This document shows, piece by piece, positions 38,052 through 45,900 of a stretch of 55,266 nucleotides of DNA. This DNA is from Bacteroides cellulosilyticus DSM 14838 (lineage in GTDB: Bacteria > Bacteroidota > Bacteroidia > Bacteroidales > Bacteroidaceae): assembly GCF_000158035.1 (NCBI RefSeq), contig NZ_EQ973495.1:513606-568871 (forward strand), written 5' to 3'. The notes below the pieces were generated by a model that ran no database searches, was not told where the DNA came from, and was given only the letters and a program-made list of their open reading frames with translations. Each line of letters begins with the position of its first letter. Within the stretch, counting starts at the first letter, position 1. The translations under genes and the position numbers were made by a program.

Positions 38052-39527
38052 ATGAAACAGTTACTTCTCACTATATTATTTATCACATTCGTTCTGCCCC
38101 TTACCGCGCAATCCGCCGGTGAGATGGTTACCCGTCCTCCAAAATACGAAGTGCGCGCTGCCTGGGTCACCGCCGTCTATGGTTTGGACTGGCCCCGTAC
38201 CCGTGCCACCAGTCCCGAAGGCATCCGAAAACAAAAGGCAGAACTAGTCGAGATACTTGACCGACTGAAAGATGCCAACTTCAACACTGTGCTCTTCCAG
38301 ACGCGAACGCGCGGTGACGTGCTCTACCGCTCGAAGATAGAACCGTTCAACTCCATTCTGACTGGGAAAACAGCTGCTGATCCGGGATACGATCCACTGG
38401 CTTTTGCCATAGAAGAGTGTCATAAGCGCGGTATGGAATGCCATGCCTGGATGGTAGCCATTCCGTTAGGCAATCGCAAGCATGTTGCCAATCTGGGCAA
38501 TGCCTCCGTAACCAAACAGAAATCCGCTATTTGTGTGCCTTATAAGCGTGAATACTTCCTCAATCCCGGAAATCCGGCAACCAAAGAATATCTGATGAGC
38601 CTTGTACGCGAGGTTGTGGAAAAATATGACGTGGATGGCGTCCACTTCGATTATCTGCGTTATCCGGAGAATGCTCCCCGATTCCCAGACACCTATGATT
38701 TCCGGAAATATGGCAAAGGACGCGACCTCGCCCAATGGCGCAGGGATAACATTACGGAAATCGTCCGACACCTCTACAAAGGTGTGAAAGCTCTGAAACC
38801 CTGGGTAAAGGTAAGTACCTGCCCTGTAGGAAAATACCGTGATACCTCTCGTTATCCTTCCCGCGGATGGAATGCTTTTCATACTGTTTACCAAGATGCA
38901 CAAGGTTGGTTGGGTGAAGGCATACAGGATCAGATATATCCCATGCTTTACTTCCGGGGTAACCATTTCTATCCTTTTGCTCTCGACTGGCAGGAACAAA
39001 GTAATGGTCGCCAGATCATTCCCGGACTGGGTATCTATTTCCTCGATCCCAGTGAAGGAAACTGGACACTGGATGAAGTGGAGCGTCAGATGCACTTCAT
39101 CCGTACCCACAAACTGGCAGGTCAGGCCCATTATCGTGTGAAATATCTGATGGACAACACACAAGGGTTGTATGATGTATTGGAAGAGGACTTTTATACC
39201 GCTCCTGCCCTGCAACCTGCCATGCCCTGGATAGACAACGTGCCACCGACAGCCCCTACCCACCTTACTGTCACTCGACTGCCGGACGGATACATCCACC
39301 TCAGTTGGATGCCCGCCACGGACAACGACAAACGTAATGTACCGACCTACGTCATCTACGGCTCGGACACTTACCCGGTGGATACCTCCAATCCGGAAAA
39401 TATTATTGCCCAGCGAGTACAAGGAACGGAATACACGTATGCTCCCGTCCGCTTCTGGACGGCAAAGAAGTATTTTGCTGTCACTGCCGTGGACCGTTGT
39501 GGCAATGAAAGCGAAGCGGGCAGATGA
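38052..39527 (+). CDS. GHL10 (DUF187) family secreted glycoside hydrolase-like protein, second copy
   Basis: A 491-residue protein with signal peptide (FVLPLTAQS). The GHL10 domain has EVRAAWVTAVYGLDWP, VLFQTRTRGDVLYRS, ECHAWMVAIPLG and HFDYLRYPE, matching the blocks of the protein at 29133-30638. Here the family Asp block is HFDYLRYP where the other copy has HMDDYFYP, so one Asp is not conserved. A fibronectin-III-like module follows at the end. The start at 38052 gives a clean signal peptide; the longer frame from 38007 does not. A -7-like box TATCTTCG lies at 37961-37968. The stop is followed within 10 bases by array C. The whole 3' part is overlapped by an open frame on the other strand. 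Confidence 0.9.
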   Translation: MKQLLLTILFITFVLPLTAQSAGEMVTRPPKYEVRAAWVTAVYGLDWPRTRATSPEGIRKQKAELVEILDRLKDANFNTVLFQTRTRGDVLYRSKIEPFNSILTGKTAADPGYDPLAFAIEECHKRGMECHAWMVAIPLGNRKHVANLGNASVTKQKSAICVPYKREYFLNPGNPATKEYLMSLVREVVEKYDVDGVHFDYLRYPENAPRFPDTYDFRKYGKGRDLAQWRRDNITEIVRHLYKGVKALKPWVKVSTCPVGKYRDTSRYPSRGWNAFHTVYQDAQGWLGEGIQDQIYPMLYFRGNHFYPFALDWQEQSNGRQIIPGLGIYFLDPSEGNWTLDEVERQMHFIRTHKLAGQAHYRVKYLMDNTQGLYDVLEEDFYTAPALQPAMPWIDNVPPTAPTHLTVTRLPDGYIHLSWMPATDNDKRNVPTYVIYGSDTYPVDTSNPENIIAQRVQGTEYTYAPVRFWTAKKYFAVTAVDRCGNESEAGR

Positions 39528-40316
39528 CCCTCCCAAATGCCACACTCCAGCGTCCCCAATGCCACACTTGAATGGGTGAAACGCCACACTTGAACAAGTG
39601 TGAAGTGCGGCATTGGGGACGCTGAAGTGCGGCACCGGAAGCGGTGAAGTGTGACATTGCGAACGCTGAACTGTGGCAACCGTACAGCAAGCCGCGGCAT
39701 CCGTACGACGAGACTCGACATTGGAAAAATCAGCAGCAGCAGTGTTTCTTTCTTTTTCTTCTGCTGCTGTTGTTAGTATATCTTTTATATTCTCTTTATT
39801 ATCCGTATCAACACTTTCACTAATAACACTATCATTCAGCGTTTTATCTGATTTTTCGGTGCGTTTTTCCGCCTTTTCCCTCGACGTTTTTTGTCGTTTT
39901 TCGTCATTTTTTGACCAGGAAACCGACGATTCCGATACATTTCCGGTCGTTTTCGGAACCGTTTTTCGAACCGAATCTTCCGGTTTTCCCGTTTTATCCG
40001 CAACTGTTTCCTCCCGCTTTTGAACCGGTTTATGCAGTGGGTTCAGTTCGGCAGGCGCAAAAGATCCGTCCTCTTCAAAATCGAAAAGCTCGTAACCGAG
40101 AATGATCTTCTTGACATAAGCAAAAGATATCTTATGCATCTTGCAGTAAGGACGCAAAAACTCCATATCGACACATGAGCCGGGCAACATAGCCAATTTC
40201 TCGATAACGAACCAATAAGCCCCTGTTCCCTTGAGCTTTTCCATTTTCAACAGATATTTCATTCTGGGATCGTGCATAGCCATCAGCGGATGCTGCAAAT
40301 AGAAATTCCTTTTCAT
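38466..40316 (-). CDS. DUF4373 (Lin1244/Lin1753-like) protein with anomalous run-on C-terminus
   Basis: The frame starts at ATG 40316. The first 95 or so residues (HDPRMKYLLKMEKLKGTGAYWFVIEKLAMLPG, read in part) match the DUF4373 winged-helix domain found in replication-linked proteins of phages, plasmids and chromosomes of Firmicutes and Bacteroidetes. A low-complexity charged segment rich in Lys, Glu and Ser follows to about residue 195. The frame then enters the 22-base array C and continues for 353 codons antisense to the GHL10 gene before its first stop at 38466. Only bases 39726-40316 look like real coding sequence. The remainder has no recognisable domain and probably reflects loss of the original stop. 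An array of five 10-base repeats lies just upstream. Function unknown; DNA binding is likely. Confidence 0.55.
   Translation of the reverse strand: MKRNFYLQHPLMAMHDPRMKYLLKMEKLKGTGAYWFVIEKLAMLPGSCVDMEFLRPYCKMHKISFAYVKKIILGYELFDFEEDGSFAPAELNPLHKPVQKREETVADKTGKPEDSVRKTVPKTTGNVSESSVSWSKNDEKRQKTSREKAEKRTEKSDKTLNDSVISESVDTDNKENIKDILTTAAEEKERNTAAADFSNVESRRTDAAACCTVATVQRSQCHTSPLPVPHFSVPNAALHTCSSVAFHPFKCGIGDAGVWHLGGSSARFAFIATTVHGSDSKILLCRPEADGSIRVFRSLYSLGNNIFRIGGIHRVSVRAVDDVGRYITFVVVRGGHPTEVDVSVRQSSDSKVGRGCRWHVVYPGHGRLQGRSGIKVLFQYIIQPLCVVHQIFHTIMGLTCQFVGTDEVHLTLHFIQCPVSFTGIEEIDTQSGNDLATITLFLPVESKRIEMVTPEVKHGIYLILYAFTQPTLCILVNSMKSIPSAGRITRGITVFSYRAGTYLYPGFQSFHTFVEVSDDFRNVIPAPLGEVASFAIFPEIIGVWESGSILRITQIIEVDAIHVIFFHNLAYKAHQIFFGCRISGIEEVFTLIRHTNSGFLFGYGGIAQIGNMLAIA
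39537..39724. repeat. 22-base degenerate tandem repeat array C (3' of second GHL10 gene)
   Basis: Units start at 39537, 39559, 39581, 39603, 39625, 39647 and 39669, all 22 bases apart, then a weaker pair after one 21-base step. The first three have core GCCACACT(T) and the next four the inverted form AAGTGCGGC, so the array turns over at 39602/39603. Units 4 and 6 agree at 18 of 22 positions. Because of the turn, 39549-39569 and 39603-39623 are complementary at 20 of 21 bases, and CACTTG/CAAGTG at 39587-39600 forms a tight inner hairpin. It lies between the GHL10 stop and the DUF4373 coding part. Confidence 0.85.
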
Positions 40317-40373
40317 CTTTCTTTATGTTTTAGTTTAAAGCCATAAAGATAAGAATAGCATGTGAGACAGTCG

Positions 40374-40419
40374 GAGGTTACGTGAGGTTCCGCGAGGTTA
40401 AATGAGGTTCCGTGAGGTT
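40374..40419. repeat. Five 10-base direct repeats upstream of the DUF4373 gene
   Basis: GAGGTT occurs at 40374, 40384, 40394, 40404 and 40414, each copy exactly 10 bases after the last. The four spacer bases alternate ACGT, CCGC, AAAT, CCGT, so there is also a 20-base super-period. The array occupies the space between the stop of the ATP-grasp-like gene (stop codon 40418-40420, overlapping the last copy) and the DUF4373 start at 40316. A period of one helical turn would place all copies on one face of the DNA, as in operators or iterons. Confidence 0.9.
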
Positions 40420-41620
40420 AACGCACCTCCACCCGCACGTAAGCCCGGTACCTGCTTTGAGGAGTAACCGGCACCAAGGCCAGATAGCCGGAGACGATTC
40501 TTCCTTCCTCCACTATCAATGGATAATCCCTCATGTCCTGTTCATGTTGCGTCCGCAAAGCCTCGGCAGAAGGGAAATTGTCGACATTAAAAATTCCTTT
40601 GCTACCGGGAGCGACGAAATTATCATAAAGCTGACGGGCAACCATCCCCATAGTCATGCGCACATTAATTTCAACATGTGGATAAATGGCGTACGGATAT
40701 CCTCTCTGATCCGGACAGATCATCATATCTATCCCCATAGGACCGGAATAATACCTACCATAAATTCCTTCTATAACTTTCTGTAAATACTCACGAATGC
40801 ACACAAAGGCTTCTAAAGGGATATACCGTAGAATCCACTGTTCCACTTCTTCATTAGAAACCAGCATATTACCACGATAAACACCTTTCTCATCCGTAAT
40901 AAAATGCGAGTAGCCGCTAAACAGTACCTTCCCCCTACCATTGGAGTAGAATTCCATGGCAAAATCCCCCTCCTTTTTATATATAGGTTCCAGTATAAGA
41001 GCCCCGTGGTTCACCAGTTCCCGACGACACCAATCAGCCGTAGATTTCGTCAGACCACGGCGACACCAACGCAACCCCTTTCCGCTGCCCGACCACACGG
41101 ACTTGAACAGGTAACCGTCCTTAAAATCATCGACTATATCCGGAACGCAGAATTCCTTGCCCTCCCCTGATATCAGAAAATGACGTCCACAAACACATTT
41201 GAGGGTTTTATTCAGTTCAAACGTCATAGCAAGAGCCATCCCATACGCACGGGAAGAAAGCATACGACACTCGCGCAACTCTGCTTCCGTAGGAAGTTTA
41301 TGTTGGGCAATACCGGCCTTCTGCATACGCTTGCGGAAAGCGCGATTCCATCCCCAAGGTACAATTTGGGATTCCGCATAATCGGGTAATTCCGGTTCAG
41401 TGACCAATTGCACGGAAAGGGGGAACAATTGTTTCATTTTTTGCAGGTAATCAGCGTTATAGGCCGAAGGAGCAAGTACTGCACTGCCGGGTTGGGCATA
41501 CCAAACGGGTAATAAAGCAAGATCTTGGGCCATGCGACAGGCAGAAGCGGGAGCCATATAATTTTCTTCATTATTAGCAAGTGCCATGTCCGTGTCTGGG
41601 TTAAATACATAGAGTTTCAT
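40418..41620 (-). CDS. Unassigned ATP-grasp-like protein
   Basis: A 400-residue cytoplasmic protein, start MKLYVFNPDTDMALAN. I do not recognise a named family. Several blocks fit the ATP-grasp fold: FKSVWSGSGKGLRW as the nucleotide-binding loop with Lys, LILEPIYKKEGDFAMEFY, GPMGIDMMICPD, and HVEINVRMTMG with the Glu-x-Asn pair that usually binds magnesium. The first 150 residues would be the preceding alpha/beta domain. ATP-grasp enzymes join a carboxylate to an amine or thiol through an acyl phosphate. The substrates are unknown. The gene has a consensus promoter at 41651-41682 and diverges from the AAA ATPase gene. Confidence 0.7.
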   Translation of the reverse strand: MKLYVFNPDTDMALANNEENYMAPASACRMAQDLALLPVWYAQPGSAVLAPSAYNADYLQKMKQLFPLSVQLVTEPELPDYAESQIVPWGWNRAFRKRMQKAGIAQHKLPTEAELRECRMLSSRAYGMALAMTFELNKTLKCVCGRHFLISGEGKEFCVPDIVDDFKDGYLFKSVWSGSGKGLRWCRRGLTKSTADWCRRELVNHGALILEPIYKKEGDFAMEFYSNGRGKVLFSGYSHFITDEKGVYRGNMLVSNEEVEQWILRYIPLEAFVCIREYLQKVIEGIYGRYYSGPMGIDMMICPDQRGYPYAIYPHVEINVRMTMGMVARQLYDNFVAPGSKGIFNVDNFPSAEALRTQHEQDMRDYPLIVEEGRIVSGYLALVPVTPQSRYRAYVRVEVR

Positions 41621-41650
41621 ACTATTACAGTTCTTTATTATTTAAGGCCG

Positions 41651-41682
41651 CAAAATTACAGAGAAAAACAAGGTAAAGCAAA
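41651..41682 (-). promoter_or_regulatory. Promoter of the ATP-grasp-like gene
   Basis: On the minus strand TTTG (41679-41682), 20 bases, TAATTTTG (41651-41658). Both boxes match consensus. The start codon at 41620 is 31 bases downstream. Confidence 0.8.
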
Positions 41683-41725
41683 TATATAAACTTCACTAAC
41701 AAAAAAGATATTTTGCCATCTCTAC

Positions 41726-41756
41726 TTTGCAATTCTATAAAAAAGACGTATATTTG
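41726..41756 (+). promoter_or_regulatory. Promoter of the AAA ATPase gene
   Basis: TTTG at 41726-41729, 19 bases, TATATTTG at 41749-41756, both perfect. The start codon at 41783 is 27 bases downstream. It diverges from the promoter at 41651-41682, with 43 bases between the two -33 boxes. Confidence 0.85.
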
Positions 41757-41782
41757 TCGCCCGATAAACTGAATTTAACAGC

Positions 41783-42961
41783 ATGGAAGCATTCTACCGC
41801 ACACACGCCTATCTTGTTGAGCATACCAATGCCCCCGTTCGCCGTGACCTCATGGATGAGATCAACTGGAACGACCGTCTTATCGGTATTAAAGGAACGC
41901 GTGGTGTAGGTAAAACCACGTTTCTGTTGCAATATGCTAAAGAGAAATTCGGCACTGACCGTTCCTGCCTCTTTATCAATATGAACAATTTCTACTTTTC
42001 TTATTTCAGCATCGTTGATTTCGCTTATGAATTCCAACGCCGCGGCGGAAAAGTATTGCTGATAGACCAGGTATTCAAACATCCGGACTGGAGCAGGGAA
42101 CTGAGAATGTGCTACGACCGCTTTCCAAACCTCAAAATCGTGTTTACCGGTTCGTCCGTGATGCGACTGAAAGAGGAAAACCTGGAACTGCGCGATATAG
42201 TGAAGAGTTATAACCTGCGTGGCTTCTCCTTCCGTGAGTATCTGAACCTGCAAACAGGCATGAAGTTCCGTGCTTATACACTGGAAGAGATTTTGAGCAA
42301 CCACGAACAGATTGCCAAAGGTATCCTTTCGAAGGTACGCCCACTGGATTACTTGCAGGACTATCTGCACCATGGTTTCTATCCGTTCTTTCTGGAGAAA
42401 CGCAATTTCTCGGAGAATCTGTTGAAGACCATGAATATGATGGTAGAAGTGGACATCCTGCTTATCAAACAGATTGAACTGAAATATCTTTCAAAAATCA
42501 AGAAATTGCTTTATATGCTGGCAGTAGACGGTCCGAAAGCCCCGAACGTAAGCCAGTTGGCAAACGACATACAAACATCCCGTGCCACGGTGATGAACTA
42601 CATCAAATATTTGGCAGATGCACGCCTTATCAATATGGTATATCCGAAGGGAGAAGAATTCCCCAAGAAACCATCGAAGATTATGATGCACAACTCCAAC
42701 CTGATGTACTCCATCTATCCCGTGAAAGTGGAAGAACTAGATGTGCTGGACACTTTCTTCGCAAATTCCCTGTGGAAAGATCACAAGGTGAACAAAGGCG
42801 ACAAGAATATGTCATTCCTGGTGGACGATGTGATGCCTTTCAAGATTTGTCCGGAAGGTATGAAAATAAAAAATAATCCCGGCGTCACCTATGCCCTGCA
42901 CAAAGCGGAAATAGGAAGGGGGAATCAGATTCCACTCTGGATGTTCGGCTTTTTATATTGA
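41783..42961 (+). CDS. AAA_14/DUF4143-type ATPase with altered Walker B
   Basis: A 392-residue protein. Walker A is GTRGVGKT at residues 38-45. The Walker B position reads VLLIDQVFKHPDW with Asp95-Gln96; relatives in Bacteroides usually have DEVHKYPNW there, so the catalytic Glu is Gln. FTGSSVM (sensor 1 region) and SFREYLNLQ follow. The segment at about 255-290 (SQLANDIQTSRATVMNYIKYLADARLI) is a winged helix as in the AAA-DUF4143 family. The role of this family is unknown; its members are common and often paired with mobile DNA. The gene has its own strong promoter, and nifJ starts 33 bases after its stop. Confidence 0.85.
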   Translation: MEAFYRTHAYLVEHTNAPVRRDLMDEINWNDRLIGIKGTRGVGKTTFLLQYAKEKFGTDRSCLFINMNNFYFSYFSIVDFAYEFQRRGGKVLLIDQVFKHPDWSRELRMCYDRFPNLKIVFTGSSVMRLKEENLELRDIVKSYNLRGFSFREYLNLQTGMKFRAYTLEEILSNHEQIAKGILSKVRPLDYLQDYLHHGFYPFFLEKRNFSENLLKTMNMMVEVDILLIKQIELKYLSKIKKLLYMLAVDGPKAPNVSQLANDIQTSRATVMNYIKYLADARLINMVYPKGEEFPKKPSKIMMHNSNLMYSIYPVKVEELDVLDTFFANSLWKDHKVNKGDKNMSFLVDDVMPFKICPEGMKIKNNPGVTYALHKAEIGRGNQIPLWMFGFLY

Positions 42962-42994
42962 GATTTATTCACTTAATAATAATTCAATTTAGTT

Positions 42995-45900
42995 ATGACT
43001 AAACAGAAGAAATTCATTACTTGTGATGGTAACCAGGCTGCTGCGCATATCTCGTATATGTTCTCTGAAGTAGCTGCTATCTATCCCATCACTCCCTCTT
43101 CTACGATGGCTGAGTACGTAGACGAATGGGCTGCCGCAGGACGCAAAAACATCTTCGGCGAAACAGTATTGGTACAGGAAATGCAATCGGAAGCCGGTGC
43201 TGCCGGAGCCGTTCACGGTTCATTGCAAGCCGGTGCGTTGACTTCAACGTACACTGCATCTCAAGGTCTGTTGCTGATGATCCCGAATATGTACAAGATT
43301 GCCGGTGAATTCCTGCCTTGCGTATTCCACGTATCAGCCCGCACACTGGCTTCTCACGCGCTGTGTATCTTCGGTGACCACCAGGATGTTATGTCAACCC
43401 GTATGACAGGTTTCGCCATGTTGGCAGAAGGTTCTGTACAGGAAGTTATGGACCTCTCCGGTGTTGCTCACTTGTCAACTATCAAAGCTCGTGTACCGTT
43501 CGTTAATTTCTTCGACGGCTTCCGTACTTCTCACGAAATCCAGAAGATCGAGATGTTGGAAAACGACGATCTCGCTCCGCTGATTGACCAAAAAGCTCTG
43601 GCTGAATTCCGTGCTCGCGCATTGAATCCGATGAATCCGGTTGCCCGTGGTATGGCTGAAAACCCCGACCACTTCTTCCAGCACCGTGAATCATGCAACA
43701 ACTACTACGAAGCAGTTCCTGCTATTGTAGAAGAATACATGAATGAAATTTCTAAAATCACAGGACGTAAATATGGATTGTTCGATTACTATGGTGCTGA
43801 AGACGCAGAACGCGTAATCATCGCTATGGGTTCTGTAACCGAAGCTGCCCGTGAAGCTATCGACCACCTGATGGCTAATGGCGAAAAGGTAGGTATGGTT
43901 GCCGTACACCTGTATCGTCCATTCTCTGCTAAGCACTTCCTGGCTGCTGTGCCTAAGACTGCTAAGACTATTGCAGTTCTTGACCGTACGAAGGAACCGG
44001 GCGCGAACGGCGAACCGTTGTACCTCGATGTTAAAGACTGCTATTATGGTGCAGCTGATGCTCCGGTAATCGTAGGCGGTCGTTACGGTTTGGGTTCTAA
44101 GGACACTACTCCTGCTCAGATCATTGCCGTATTCAAGAATCTGGCTATGCCGATGCCGAAAAACCACTTCACTATCGGTATCGTAGACGACGTAACCTTC
44201 ACTTCACTTCCTCAGGAAGAAGAAATCGCATTGGGCGGTGCAGGTATGTTCGAAGCTAAATTCTACGGACTGGGTGCTGACGGTACAGTAGGTGCTAACA
44301 AGAACTCTGTGAAAATCATCGGTGACAATACCGACAAACACTGCCAGGCTTACTTCTCTTACGACTCAAAGAAGTCAGGTGGTTTCACTTGTTCTCACTT
44401 ACGTTTCGGTGATACTCCGATCCGTTCTACATACTTGGTAAACACTCCGAACTTTGTGGCTTGCCACGTTCAGGCTTACCTGCACATGTATGATGTAACC
44501 CGCGGTTTGCGCAAGAACGGTACATTCCTGCTGAATACAATCTGGGAAGGCGAAGAACTGGCCAAGAACCTGCCTACCCGTGTGAAGAAGTATTTCGCTA
44601 AGAACAATATCTCTGTATACTATATCAACGCAACTCAGATTGCACAGGAAATCGGTTTGGGTAACCGTACCAATACAATCCTGCAATCTGCATTCTTCCG
44701 TATCACAGGTGTAATCCCTGTTGACCTGGCTGTAGAACAGATGAAGAAATTTATCCAGAAGTCTTACGGCAAGAAGGGTGAAGATATCGTAAACAAGAAC
44801 TATGCTGCCGTTGACCGTGGTGGTGAATACAAGCAATTGACCGTTGATCCTGCTTGGGTTAACCTGGCTGACGACGCTAAGACTGAAAACAACGATCCTG
44901 CATTCATCAACGAAGTAGTTCGTCCGATCAATGCACAAGATGGTGACTTGCTGCCGGTATCTGCATTTAAGGGCATCGAAGATGGTACTTGGTATCAAGG
45001 TACAGCTAAATACGAAAAACGTGGTGTAGCTGCTTTCGTTCCCGAATGGAATGCTGAAAATTGTATCCAGTGTAACAAGTGTGCTTATGTTTGTCCTCAC
45101 GCTTCTATCCGTCCGTTCGTTCTGGATGCTGAAGAGCAGAAGGGTGCAAACTTCGAGATGCTGAAAGCTGTAGGTAAAGTATTCGACGGTATGACATTCC
45201 GTATCCAGGTTGATGTTCTCGACTGTCTGGGTTGCGGTAACTGTGCCGATATCTGTCCGGGTAATCCGAAGAAGGGTGGCAAGGCTTTGACTATGAAACA
45301 TCTGGAAAGCCAGTTGAACCAAGTTCCTAACTGGGATTACTGTGCTGAAAAGGTAGCAAGCAAGCAACATCTGGTTGATGTTAAAGCTAACGTAAAGAAC
45401 TCTCAGTTCGCTACTCCGTTGTTTGAATTCTCAGGCGCTTGCTCCGGTTGTGGTGAAACTCCGTACGTGAAGTTGATCACTCAGTTGTTCGGTGACCGCG
45501 AAATGGTAGCCAATGCAACAGGATGTTCTTCTATCTACTCCGGTTCAGTACCTTCTACTCCTTATACTAAGAACGAAAAGGGTCAAGGTCCTGCTTGGGC
45601 AAACTCTTTGTTCGAAGACTTCTGCGAATTCGGTTTGGGTATGGAACTCGCTAATGAAAAGATGCGTGACCGTATCGTGAAACTGTTCAACCAGATTCTG
45701 GAAGGTGACAATGCTCCTGCTGAGGCTAAGGAAGTATTGAAAGCATGGATTGAAAACATGTACGACGCAGACAAGACTAAAGAACTTGCACCTCAGATCG
45801 AGGCTATCATCGAGCAAGGCATCGCTGCCGGCTGCCCGGTTAGCAAGGAACTGAAAGGCTTGACTCAATATTTAGTAAAACGCAGCCAGTGGATCATCGG

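Noticed and set aside
39537..39724. CRISPR array
   Set aside because: Repeat units follow each other without spacers, unit sequence drifts along the array, the core inverts in the middle, and no cas gene is near.
44399..45370. 323-codon minus-strand frame opposite nifJ
   Set aside because: It follows from the strong codon bias of nifJ, which removes stops on the other strand; no domain is visible.
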